From contig JADFHH010000116.1 in the NCBI GenBank assembly GCA_022567275.1, positions 1 through 6,025 on the forward strand: DNA of 6,025 nucleotides, read 5' to 3'. Source of the DNA: Pseudomonadota bacterium. GTDB taxonomy: Bacteria; Pseudomonadota; Alphaproteobacteria; Rhizobiales; Methyloligellaceae. Shown piece after piece: positions 1-6,025 of the stretch. The notes beneath the pieces are model-generated. The model was not told the DNA's origin. It saw only the letters and a program-made list of their open reading frames with translations, and made no database searches. The position numbers and the translations under genes are program-made. Numbering within the stretch: position 1 is the first letter of the stretch; every line of letters starts with the position of its first letter.

Positions 1-1080
1 GCCGGTGACGCCGCCCGGCCGCAAGGCGTCCCTTGGCCCCGCCGATGGCGGCAGCAGCGGCGTAACCCGTACGTCACGCCGGGGCCGGGTCTGACAGGCG
101 AGACGCACATCGCCCGCCGCGCCGATACGTTCAAGCACGGCCACTTCACCCTTTTCCGGCAGGGGCAGATCGTCCAGACCCTCCATGACCCGCACCCGGC
201 AGGTAGAACAGCGCCCCCGCCCGCCACAGACCGAAGCATGGGGGACGCCCTCGATCCGGCTGACATCCAGGATGGAGAGACCCAGCGGCATGACGGCCTT
301 CTTGCCGGACGAATAGGTGATTGCAAAGCTGCCGCGCCGCGACCGGTAGGCCCTTCGCACCTTGCGCGCCACCAGCACCAGCGCCAGCGCGCCAAACACA
401 ATTCCCATCAGCACAAAATCGAGTATCAGTAAAAACGCCTTGAATTCGCTCGCCGCCGCCTGGTAGCCGGCATACAGTCTGGCGGGCAATCCGGGATCGG
501 CGGCGAGGAGATCAGCCATATCCGCGGTGCCGCGCAGATAACCGGCGAGCGCCAGCACGGGAATCAGCACGGCGAGCGGATAGAGCGCCAGCGAGGCCTT
601 GCGATACCAGGGATAGATGCGCAGCCAAATATGCAGGCCGATGACCATATGCCCCCAGGCCACCACCACCAGGGCCGACTGGCGAGCGACGAATTCCCAG
701 CCCTTCTCATAGAGATAGAGCAGTGTCGTGGCATAGCTCACGTCGATATCCAGGACGATCATGGAAATCCGGGTGCCGACGAGATGGGCGGCGACGAGCG
801 CGGGAATGCTGAAGCCCAGGCATATCCTGACCCACTCCATCGCCGGCAGGCGCAAGTGAGAGCGCTGATACAGCGACAGCAGGGCGAGCGTAATGTGGAC
901 GGCAAAGGAACCCATCAGCAGCACAATGCCGGGCGGGCTTCCCCACCCGATTATCAGCACCCGCCGCATGGCCTCCATGGCCGAAACCGACGCGATGCCC
1001 AGCGCGGCATTCAGCAAATGCAGGACGACGAACGCGGCCATGACCAGGCCGGTAAACAGCCGCAGGCGCTTCTGGATCAT
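1..1080 (-). CDS. Redox-sensing class III adenylate cyclase, N-terminal membrane and [2Fe-2S] part (cut by window edge)
   Basis: The frame is open from the ATG at 1080 down to base 1, giving 360 residues without a stop. I predict six membrane helices, near residues 8-28, 49-72, 84-104, 135-155, 162-182 and 216-239. Histidines lie inside helices at 21, 62, 99, 144 and 150, an arrangement suited to b-type heme ligation as in succinate dehydrogenase-like anchors. Residues about 250-340 form a plant-type ferredoxin domain, with cysteines at 285, 291, 294 (C-x5-C-x2-C) and 329. Such an anchor followed by a ferredoxin domain is known to me from rhizobial adenylate cyclases; Sinorhizobium CyaC is a redox-regulated cyclase with a diheme-b anchor. 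The expected role is to make cAMP at the inner membrane in response to quinone or redox state. The catalytic domain is outside the window, so the cyclase assignment rests on resemblance of the sensor half. An AGGG lies just before the start. The gene is divergent from the CoA-transferase gene. Confidence 0.75.
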   Translation of the reverse strand, partial: MIQKRLRLFTGLVMAAFVVLHLLNAALGIASVSAMEAMRRVLIIGWGSPPGIVLLMGSFAVHITLALLSLYQRSHLRLPAMEWVRICLGFSIPALVAAHLVGTRISMIVLDIDVSYATTLLYLYEKGWEFVARQSALVVVAWGHMVIGLHIWLRIYPWYRKASLALYPLAVLIPVLALAGYLRGTADMADLLAADPGLPARLYAGYQAAASEFKAFLLILDFVLMGIVFGALALVLVARKVRRAYRSRRGSFAITYSSGKKAVMPLGLSILDVSRIEGVPHASVCGGRGRCSTCRVRVMEGLDDLPLPEKGEVAVLERIGAAGDVRLACQTRPRRDVRVTPLLPPSAGPRDALRPGGVTG

Positions 1081-1253
1081 TTTACCCTGGCTCCCCCAAC
1101 ATCAATGAGGCGCGACGGTTGGATTTCAAACAGCCTAGCGTTTTGCGATAAAATTGGATACGTCCACCCTCGCATTGCCGGGCGGGCGGCGGGCTGATAG
1201 CGTCGGCGTGCAACAAAAAAACGACTGTCCCGGAAACCGCAAAGGATGAGGAC
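1081..1253. other. Divergent intergenic region with presumed promoters for both flanking genes
   Basis: This 173-base gap separates the two start codons of divergently transcribed genes, so both promoters should lie here or just inside the genes. The centre, around 1138-1160, is AT-richer than its surroundings. A short dyad (TGGA, four bases, TCCA) spans 1155-1166. I could not find a -35/-10 pair with acceptable spacing on either strand, so no promoter is called. An AGGATGAGG stretch at 1243-1251 is the likely ribosome binding site of the plus-strand gene and supports its ATG at 1254. Confidence 0.5.
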
Positions 1254-2693
1254 ATGAAGGCCGCATTCGAAGAGGTCATGGAAATCCGCGGCGAAGGGCT
1301 GCCCGGGGACGGCGAAGTCGAGATTTCCGGCGCCGATCCGGTGTTTTCCACTCAGTTCAGGATCGGCGAAACCTGCGCTTGCGTCCTGGCCGGAATTGGC
1401 GTCGCGGTGTCCGATATCTGGTTTTTGAAGACCGGCCGCCGTCAAAACGCCAAAATCGACGCGCGGCACGCGGCGGCGGCCTTGCGCAGCGCACTCTACA
1501 TGCAACAGCCCGGAGCGGACGGCGCCTTCGCCCGCGTGGTGAACGAAACCCATGAGGCGATGCTCAAGATCACCCAGCCCTGGCCGGCCAGGGACGGGCG
1601 CTGGTTCCTGCCGCATTTCGGCCTGCCGAATTTGTGCAAACGGGTGCGCCGCGTGCTCGGCTGCGAACTCAATCCGGAATCCGTTAGTAAGGCGGTCGCG
1701 CGGTGGGACGCGCTCGAGCTTGAAGCGGCGATCGACGAGGCCCGCGCCTGCGGCGCCATGGTGCGGAGCAATGCGGAATGGCTGGACCATCCCCACGGCC
1801 AGATGCTGAGCGCCAAGCCGATCGTCGAGATCAGCAAGATCGCCGATAGCGAGCCGGAACCGTTCCCCGAAGGCGACCGGCCCTTGAGCGGCATTCGCGC
1901 GCTCGATCTGACCCGCATCCTCGCCGGGCCGGTCGCGGCGCGCACGCTGGCGGAACACGGCGCGGAGGTACTGATGGTGGCGGCCGAACATCTGCCGCAG
2001 ATCGAGGAACATGTCATGGATACGAGCCATGGCAAGCGAAGCTGCTATCTCAACCTCAAAAGCGCGCAAGACGCCGCCCGGCTCAGGCAACTGGTGCGCG
2101 GCGCCGACGTTTTTTCCCAGGGCTACCGTCCCGGCATATTGCGCGGCCTCGGCTTCGGCCCGGAAGATTTGGCGGAAATTCGCCCCGGCATCATCTATCT
2201 CTCGATAAGCTGTTTCGGCGCCGGCGGCCCGTTCAGCCATCGCGCCGGCTGGGAGCAGATTGCCCAGACCGTTACCGGCATCTGCAATGATGGCGGCGCC
2301 AACCGGTCCGGGGACCGGCCAAAACTGTTGCCGGCGCCGGCGTGCGACTACACCACCGGGTATCTGGGCGCCTATGGCGTGTTGCTGGCACTGGCGCGGC
2401 GCGCGCGCGAAGGGGGGAGCTATCACGTCGAGGTTTCGCTGTGCCGCTCAGGCATGTTCATCTACTCTCAGGGAAAAACCCAGTTCAGCGAGCCGGACAT
2501 GGAGCTGTCGCCAGCCGAACTCGACGCGCTGCGCATCGAATCGGCACCCGCGAGCGGGCCGCTGCGCCATCTCGGCCCCGTCCTGCATCTGTCGGAAACC
2601 CGGCCGCATTGGTCGCGCCCGACCCCGGTGCCGGGCGGTGACGCGCCGGAATGGCTCGTTATCCCGCCACCAGACATGCCGCCAGCTCCTTAA
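1254..2693 (+). CDS. CaiB/BaiF family (family III) CoA-transferase-like protein
   Basis: The product has 479 residues. The C-terminal half carries the family III N-terminal signature: residues 211-240 (LSGIRALDL, then ILAGPVAARTLAEHGAEVL), a GKRS motif at 260-263, a LRQLVRGADVFSQGYRPG stretch at 277-294, and a YLSIS-x-FGAGGP segment near 315-326. The N-terminal 200 residues contain a second family-like block, with TGRRQNAKIDARHAAAAL at 60-77 resembling the GQ-x-V-x-VD segment of these enzymes. Family members move CoA between acyl-CoA and a carboxylic acid, or racemise 2-methylacyl-CoA, in the cytoplasm; the substrate here is unknown. At 391-400 the sequence is HVEVSLCRSG, where many family members have a catalytic Asp after VSL/VSM, so activity at that site is uncertain. 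The ATG is preceded by AGGATGAGG. The 3' end overlaps the convergent dehalogenase-like gene by 35 bases. The superfamily call is firm; the reaction is not. Confidence 0.85.
   Translation: MKAAFEEVMEIRGEGLPGDGEVEISGADPVFSTQFRIGETCACVLAGIGVAVSDIWFLKTGRRQNAKIDARHAAAALRSALYMQQPGADGAFARVVNETHEAMLKITQPWPARDGRWFLPHFGLPNLCKRVRRVLGCELNPESVSKAVARWDALELEAAIDEARACGAMVRSNAEWLDHPHGQMLSAKPIVEISKIADSEPEPFPEGDRPLSGIRALDLTRILAGPVAARTLAEHGAEVLMVAAEHLPQIEEHVMDTSHGKRSCYLNLKSAQDAARLRQLVRGADVFSQGYRPGILRGLGFGPEDLAEIRPGIIYLSISCFGAGGPFSHRAGWEQIAQTVTGICNDGGANRSGDRPKLLPAPACDYTTGYLGAYGVLLALARRAREGGSYHVEVSLCRSGMFIYSQGKTQFSEPDMELSPAELDALRIESAPASGPLRHLGPVLHLSETRPHWSRPTPVPGGDAPEWLVIPPPDMPPAP
2659..2693. other. Tail-to-tail overlap of two convergent genes
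   Basis: The plus-strand CoA-transferase gene stops with TAA at 2691-2693. The minus-strand dehalogenase-like gene stops with TAA at 2659-2661. Their last codons therefore share 35 bases, read in opposite directions. No separate terminator hairpin fits between them. The shared part encodes only the non-conserved tail of the CoA-transferase-like protein, beyond about residue 468, and the last residues of the dehalogenase-like protein. Confidence 0.8.
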
Positions 2694-3372
2694 AGTCTGA
2701 AACGATCAGATCCGGCTGGTATGGGGTCTCGCCGAAGGGGCGTTTCGCGCGGTCGATGAAGGCCGTGCGCATCCCGAACGATTTGGCGCCGATGCAGTCG
2801 AAGGCGTGGCTGGCGACGAACAGGCAGCTTGCGCGTTGCTCGCCGATAATATGTTCGGCACATGCATATGTTTTCCAATGCGGCTTGAAGGCGCCGCACT
2901 CCTGAACGGAAATGACGTGATCGAAGGCAAACCCGATATGCGGTTTCGCCGCCTCGAGCATGTCGCGGTCGCCATTCGAAAGGATGGCGAGCTTGTATCC
3001 CTGCGCGCGCAATGTTTCGAGCGCGGCAATCACGTCGCGGAACGGTTTCAAACTCTCGATCTGGCTCACAAGCCACTCGACATCGTCGGTGGTGTAAGCA
3101 ATCCCGCATCTGTCCATGACGTAAGACACCGCCCGGTGTCCGATCTGGCGATAGGACGTGTGGCCCCGGTCGCACAGTGAATCGATCATCGAGTTTTCGA
3201 AATGGGTCCGCCGCCACCAGGTCACGAACCGCCGGGGCTCTCCCTGCCAGCCCTTTTCCTTGAGAAAAGGCGCCGTGGCTTCAACAAGCCCGGTTTGCAT
3301 ATCCACCACCGTGCCGTACTGGTCGAACACAAGCGCTTTGATCTGGTGTGAAAATTGTTTCACCGATTCCAT
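2659..3372 (-). CDS. Haloacid dehalogenase type II-like hydrolase (HAD superfamily)
   Basis: From the ATG at 3372 the product has 237 residues, normal for L-2-haloacid dehalogenase-type HAD proteins. Motif I is FDQYGTVVD (residues 16-24) with nucleophile Asp17. Motif II is LSNGD with Ser132. Motif III has Lys163 in FKPHWKTY. Motif IV is VASHAFDCIGAK (176-187) with Asp182. The cap lies between motifs I and II and includes WWRR near 52-55. Family enzymes hydrolyse 2-haloacids to 2-hydroxyacids through an aspartyl ester in the cytoplasm, but many members have unknown substrates. A His (179) stands where classical L-2-haloacid dehalogenases have Asn in the SSNAWD motif, so haloacid activity is uncertain. 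The frame stays open upstream to a GTG at 3459. I chose 3372 because a GGATAG lies 8 bases before it and the conserved domain starts soon after; an ATG at 3399 has no such site. The gene is convergent with the CoA-transferase gene. Confidence 0.85.
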   Translation of the reverse strand: MESVKQFSHQIKALVFDQYGTVVDMQTGLVEATAPFLKEKGWQGEPRRFVTWWRRTHFENSMIDSLCDRGHTSYRQIGHRAVSYVMDRCGIAYTTDDVEWLVSQIESLKPFRDVIAALETLRAQGYKLAILSNGDRDMLEAAKPHIGFAFDHVISVQECGAFKPHWKTYACAEHIIGEQRASCLFVASHAFDCIGAKSFGMRTAFIDRAKRPFGETPYQPDLIVSDFKELAACLVAG

Positions 3373-3533
3373 ATTTGCGGCTATCCAGTGAGAATTCATC
3401 TGTTCAGAACTAACGCTAAATGAGCACACGATAAACAGCATCAAGTAACAATTCACCACGTACCAGAATATTAGAGCCCGTCGGACCGTTCTTAATCCTT
3501 TTGCATTCGTTTTCGTTTAGGAACCGTAATATG
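3373..3533. other. AT-richer intergenic region between divergent HAD gene and tRNA-Gly
   Basis: This 161-base stretch must hold the promoter of the minus-strand hydrolase gene and that of the plus-strand tRNA gene. It is clearly AT-richer than the flanking genes. I see scattered TTG-containing and TA-rich hexamers, such as TTGCAT at 3501-3506, but none at the right distance from a -10 element and from the tRNA 5' end. No coding sequence is supported here. Confidence 0.4.
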
Positions 3534-3607
3534 GCGGACGTAGCTCAGCGGCAGAGCAACGGCCTTCCAGGCCGTGTGCACAGGTTCGATTCCTGTCGTC
3601 CGCTCCA
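3534..3607 (+). tRNA. tRNA-Gly (anticodon TCC)
   Basis: A complete cloverleaf is readable. The 7-bp acceptor stem pairs GCGGACG (3534-3540) with CGTCCGC (3597-3603). The D-stem is GCTC/GAGC (3543-3546 and 3554-3557). The anticodon stem is ACGGC/GCCGT (3559-3563 and 3571-3575) around the loop CTTCCAG, giving anticodon TCC at 3566-3568. The variable loop has four bases. The T-stem is ACAGG/CCTGT around TTCGATT. The discriminator is T3604, as is usual for bacterial tRNA-Gly, and CCA is encoded at 3605-3607. It reads GGA and, by wobble, GGG glycine codons. No copy of its 3' end recurs in the window, so there is no sign that it serves as an integration site here. Confidence 0.97.
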
Positions 3608-3800
3608 CTAAAATTTTCGCGCAGATCCGTGATGTATCCCTACAAATCCATGGCGAGCGCATCCCGGCACATGGTTAACCCTAATGGGTGGCGAACTCCA
3701 CTTTTTCGCTGCGTTGTAACAGAATTTGAAAGGTTTTTTTGAGTAAGATTGCCGCGCGACAGGTTCATTGCCACACGGGCGCGGGACAGCGATTTTCACC
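3608..3800. other. Intergenic region between tRNA-Gly and the acyltransferase gene
   Basis: This 193-base region is AT-richer than the genes and should contain the promoter of the acyltransferase/flavoenzyme pair, unless they are read through from the tRNA. It includes the perfect palindrome GGTTAACC at 3673-3680, a T-run at 3734-3740 and the weak terminator-like hairpin noted separately. TTGTAA (3714-3719) and TTGAAA (3726-3731) look like -35 boxes, but neither has a convincing -10 at normal spacing. I see no small gene. Confidence 0.4.
3688..3706 (+). terminator. Weak candidate rho-independent terminator after tRNA-Gly
   Basis: GTGG (3688-3691) can pair with CCAC (3698-3701) across a six-base loop, with possible G-T pairs extending the stem outward, and is followed directly by five T (3702-3706). 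The stem is short and an overlapping hairpin (ACCC at 3678-3681 with GGGT at 3686-3689) would compete with it. It lies 81 bases beyond the tRNA and before the next gene, a sensible place for a terminator. I rate it as a candidate only. Confidence 0.3.
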
Positions 3801-5018
3801 ATGACCGACATTACAGCGTACGCGCAAAACGATATCCTGACGGACCTGCCAATCGCCTCGCCCGCATCGAGCATCAGCGTCGAAATCGCCGGCGTGGAAC
3901 GCCTCGCCACCTTGCAGGACGACTGGGCCGATCTCCTAGGCCGCGCGGCGGAGCCCAATGTATTTATGAGCCCCGCGCTGGTTGGGGCGGCCGCCGGGAG
4001 CTATCCCCAATCGCGGTACAGGACGGTATTGGCGTGGAAGACAATCGAAGGCCGCGCACGATTGACAGGCGTGTGGGCGTTTGCCGTCGGACACCCATAC
4101 AAATCGCTGCTGCCGGTACGTGTGCTGAGGGCCCCGCCGTTCTCTTATGGAACGCTCGCGACTCCGGTCATCGACCGTGTTTTTCTGGAGGAGACTCTGG
4201 ACGCCATGCTCGACCGGATCGCTGCCGAGCCGGATTTGCCAAACATCATCGCGCTCCACGCGATGGGTATGCAGGGGTCTACGATGGCGGCGCTCGCAAA
4301 TGTGCTCGCCGGCCGAGGCAGCGCGCCTTGCATTTTGGAGCAGGTTTGCCGGCCAAAACTGGAATCGGTTCACGGCGCCAAGCAGTATTTCGAACGAGCG
4401 CTGTCCAGCTCCAGCCGCAAAAAGCTGCGCCAGCAGCGGCGGAGGCTTTCGGAAAAGGGCGTGCTGAGCGCCGAAATTATCTCAGATCCCTGTGCCATCC
4501 CGAAGGCCATTGAGGAATTCCTCTTGCTGGAAGCGTCCGGCTGGAAGGGCCGTCAAGGTACGGCACTGCTGTGCAGCGACGCCGACGCAGCTTTTTTTCG
4601 CACCGGCCTAGCCGCGCTGGCGCAGCAAGGCGGTGCGTCGATCCACACGCTGCGTCTCGACCGGCGTTTGATCGCCATGCAACTGGTGGTGCGCGCGGGC
4701 CATGCCGCCTTCACCTGGAAGACCGCCTATGACGAAGAGTTCGGCGATTTCTCACCGGGAAAACTGCTGCTCGAGGACTACACTGCTGCGTTCCTGGGCG
4801 ACGAGAGCATCAGGTTCGTTGATTCCTGCGCCGTGGATGACAACAGCTACATGTCGGCCTGGACCGAGCGTCAGCCGGTCGGCGATCTCTGGATCGATGT
4901 ACGGCGCGGCGGTTTTCCCGCGTTCCATTTGCTTGGCAAGCTGGAGACGATTTCCCGCAAGCTGCGCGCGAAAGCGAAGCGGCATTACTTATCTCTGCAG
5001 CGCAATCGGGCGCGGTAG
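3801..5018 (+). CDS. GNAT-fold acyltransferase, CelD/FemAB-like (BioF2-like domain)
   Basis: From the ATG at 3801 the product has 405 residues. It resembles the GNAT-family proteins often labelled 'cellulose biosynthesis protein CelD', built from two GNAT-like halves. The C-terminal BioF2-like acetyltransferase domain (Acetyltransf_6 type) spans about 200-345. It includes SSSSRKKLRQQRRRL (202-216), the characteristic LEASGWKGRQGTAL segment (243-256), and a SPGKLLLEDYT motif (318-328) near the expected acyl-CoA-binding region. The N-terminal half (about 28-180) has the usual ERLATLQDDWADLL start and a FSYGTLATP segment. There is no signal peptide or membrane helix, so it should be cytoplasmic. 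Members are thought to transfer acyl or aminoacyl groups to amines on sugars, lipids or peptides; the substrate here is unknown. The C-terminus is strongly basic. The frame stays open upstream to a TTG at 3768; I prefer the ATG, although it has only a weak ribosome binding site. It is followed 18 bases later by the flavoenzyme gene, probably in one operon. Confidence 0.8.
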   Translation: MTDITAYAQNDILTDLPIASPASSISVEIAGVERLATLQDDWADLLGRAAEPNVFMSPALVGAAAGSYPQSRYRTVLAWKTIEGRARLTGVWAFAVGHPYKSLLPVRVLRAPPFSYGTLATPVIDRVFLEETLDAMLDRIAAEPDLPNIIALHAMGMQGSTMAALANVLAGRGSAPCILEQVCRPKLESVHGAKQYFERALSSSSRKKLRQQRRRLSEKGVLSAEIISDPCAIPKAIEEFLLLEASGWKGRQGTALLCSDADAAFFRTGLAALAQQGGASIHTLRLDRRLIAMQLVVRAGHAAFTWKTAYDEEFGDFSPGKLLLEDYTAAFLGDESIRFVDSCAVDDNSYMSAWTERQPVGDLWIDVRRGGFPAFHLLGKLETISRKLRAKAKRHYLSLQRNRAR

Positions 5019-5025
5019 GAAGAGC

Positions 5026-5031
5026 AGGAGG
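5026..5031 (+). promoter_or_regulatory. Strong Shine-Dalgarno site for the flavoenzyme gene
   Basis: A perfect AGGAGG lies five bases before the ATG at 5037 and fixes that start. It sits in the 18-base gap after the acyltransferase stop codon, which leaves no room for a separate promoter. It is much stronger than the site of the upstream gene, so the second protein may be translated more efficiently. Confidence 0.85.
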
Positions 5032-5036
5032 CTCCC

Positions 5037-6025
5037 ATGCGACGAACTGATGTCGCCATAGCAGGCGGCGGGCTCGCGGGATCGATCGCCGCCGCAATGC
5101 TGGGCCGGGACGGTTACAATGTTGTCATGTGCGATCCGCGCCCGGTCTATCCGCCCGACTTCCGCTGCGAGAAGATCGACGGCCCGCAGATGCGAGTCCT
5201 GGAAAAAACGGGATTGGCCGATGCCGTGCGGCGCGCATCCACGCCCGACCGGGAAACCTGGATTGCGAATCTCGGCTATGTCGTCGAGAAGCGTCCCGGC
5301 GATCAGCATGGGATCCTCTACGACACGCTGGTCAACACGATACGCGCCGAAATTCCGCAAAGCGTCAGCGTCATCCACGCCAGGGTGACGGAGATCGCCA
5401 ATGGCGCCGGGCGCCAGAGAGTGAAGCTGTCGAACGGCGAGCAGATCTCGGCACGGCTGGTTATCGTGGCGAACGGGCTCAATCCCGGACTGTCCCATAA
5501 GCTCGGAATCGAACGCCACGTATTGAGCGCCAATCATTCGATCTCCATCGGCTTCGATATCGAGCCCGTGGGACGGCCATCATTCGAATTTTCCTCGGTG
5601 AGCTGCTATTCCGAGCGGGCGAGCGAGCAGATTGCCTATCTGACGCTGTTTCCGATCGGCTCGACGATGCGCGCCAATCTTTTCGTCTACCGCGATCTGC
5701 ATGACCCCTGGCTCAAACGACTGCGCGACGCGCCAGTCGAAACGATGTGTGCGGCGATGCCGAGGCTGCGCAACATTATTGGCGAATTCGAGGTCACCGG
5801 ATTCGTCAAAATCCGGCCAATCGACCTTTATGTCACCCGCGGATACGACCAGCCCGGCATAGTTTTGGCCGGCGATGCGTTTTCGTCGTCATGTCCGGCC
5901 GCCGGCACCGGTACGCTCAAGGTGTTCACGGACGTCGAGCGGCTGTGCAACATTTTCATTCCGCGCTGGCTCGCGACACCTGGTATGGGAGAGGATAAGA
6001 ACGGTTCTTTTTATTCCGATCCAGT
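5037..6025 (+). CDS. FAD-dependent monooxygenase/oxidoreductase, PHBH-like (C-terminus cut by window edge)
   Basis: The frame is open from the ATG at 5037 to the end of the window, giving 329 residues. An N-terminal Rossmann fold binds FAD: AGGGLAGS (residues 9-16) has the GxGxxG fingerprint, and Asp33 ends the second strand where it would hold the ribose. The conserved GIVLAGDAF segment (274-282) carries the GD motif (Gly279-Asp280) that contacts the FAD ribityl chain in p-hydroxybenzoate hydroxylase and UbiH-like flavoenzymes. It is followed by SCPAAGTGT. The region in between (about 160-265) would be the substrate domain. Such proteins use NAD(P)H and oxygen to hydroxylate or epoxidise a substrate, or act as reductases; I cannot name the substrate. 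There is no membrane segment, so it should be cytoplasmic. It lies 18 bases after the acyltransferase gene. The missing end is probably under 100 residues. FAD binding is firmly supported; monooxygenation is inferred. Confidence 0.85.
   Translation, partial: MRRTDVAIAGGGLAGSIAAAMLGRDGYNVVMCDPRPVYPPDFRCEKIDGPQMRVLEKTGLADAVRRASTPDRETWIANLGYVVEKRPGDQHGILYDTLVNTIRAEIPQSVSVIHARVTEIANGAGRQRVKLSNGEQISARLVIVANGLNPGLSHKLGIERHVLSANHSISIGFDIEPVGRPSFEFSSVSCYSERASEQIAYLTLFPIGSTMRANLFVYRDLHDPWLKRLRDAPVETMCAAMPRLRNIIGEFEVTGFVKIRPIDLYVTRGYDQPGIVLAGDAFSSSCPAAGTGTLKVFTDVERLCNIFIPRWLATPGMGEDKNGSFYSDP

Noticed and set aside
1155..1166. Short dyad TGGA-TACG-TCCA in the divergent intergenic region as an operator.
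   Set aside because: Four-base arms occur often by chance, and the site does not match an FNR, FixK or other operator that I know.
631..1197. A 188-codon plus-strand open frame opposite the cyclase gene.
   Set aside because: It is antisense to the membrane and heme-anchor coding region, is rich in Gln, His and Asp, and has no motif; it is a shadow frame.
1077..2426. A 449-codon open frame on the minus strand, antisense to the CoA-transferase gene, whose TGA overlaps the cyclase ATG as ATGA.
   Set aside because: Its translation is a low-complexity mix rich in Arg, Ala, Gly and His with no recognisable motif, typical of the antisense frame of a GC-rich gene. The plus-strand frame has clear family motifs and a ribosome binding site. 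The ATGA contact is probably chance.
3373..3459. N-terminal extension of the dehalogenase-like protein from a GTG at 3459, with a hydrophobic run resembling a signal peptide.
   Set aside because: It has no ribosome binding site and no positive charge before the hydrophobic run, the stretch is AT-rich like non-coding DNA, and the family is cytoplasmic.
3534..3607. tRNA-Gly as an attachment site of an integrated element.
   Set aside because: No repeat of the tRNA 3' end, no integrase and no mobile-element gene occur in the window.
3768..3800. TTG start that would add 11 residues to the acyltransferase.
   Set aside because: The added residues show no family resemblance and the TTG has no better ribosome binding site than the ATG at 3801.
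3747..4513. A 254-codon plus-strand open frame overlapping the acyltransferase gene in another frame.
   Set aside because: Its product is Arg-rich without motifs, whereas the overlapping frame has the conserved acyltransferase sequence.

Overview
The window looks like chromosomal DNA from a GC-rich alphaproteobacterium. My best guess, from remembered resemblance of four of the proteins and not from a search, is a Hyphomicrobiales (Rhizobiales) lineage near Bradyrhizobium or Rhodopseudomonas. It holds five protein genes, two of them cut by the window edges, and one tRNA gene. I see no insertion sequence, CRISPR array, phage gene or integrase.

Left part (1-2693): two genes point away from each other across a 173-base gap. 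On the minus strand, 1-1080 encodes the N-terminal 360 residues of a membrane protein: six predicted transmembrane helices with histidines placed as heme-b ligands, followed by a plant-type [2Fe-2S] ferredoxin domain. This is the sensor half of a redox-responsive class III adenylate cyclase; the cyclase domain would lie beyond base 1. On the plus strand, 1254-2693 encodes a 479-residue protein of the CaiB/BaiF (family III) CoA-transferase superfamily. It has a divergent sequence where the family usually carries its catalytic aspartate.

Middle (2659-3607): a minus-strand haloacid dehalogenase type II-like gene (2659-3372) converges on the CoA-transferase gene, and their 3' ends overlap by 35 bases. 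A complete tRNA-Gly(TCC) gene with encoded CCA follows at 3534-3607 on the plus strand, with a weak terminator-like hairpin downstream.

Right part (3801-6025): a GNAT-fold acyltransferase of the CelD/FemAB-like type and a flavin-dependent monooxygenase-like oxidoreductase lie 18 bases apart on the plus strand. The second has a perfect AGGAGG ribosome binding site. They are probably co-transcribed and may act on the same unknown substrate.

The strongest candidates for a second look are the heme plus [2Fe-2S] sensor architecture, the CoA-transferase without a canonical active site in its C-terminal half, and the acyltransferase/flavoenzyme pair. None is a demonstrated new system.
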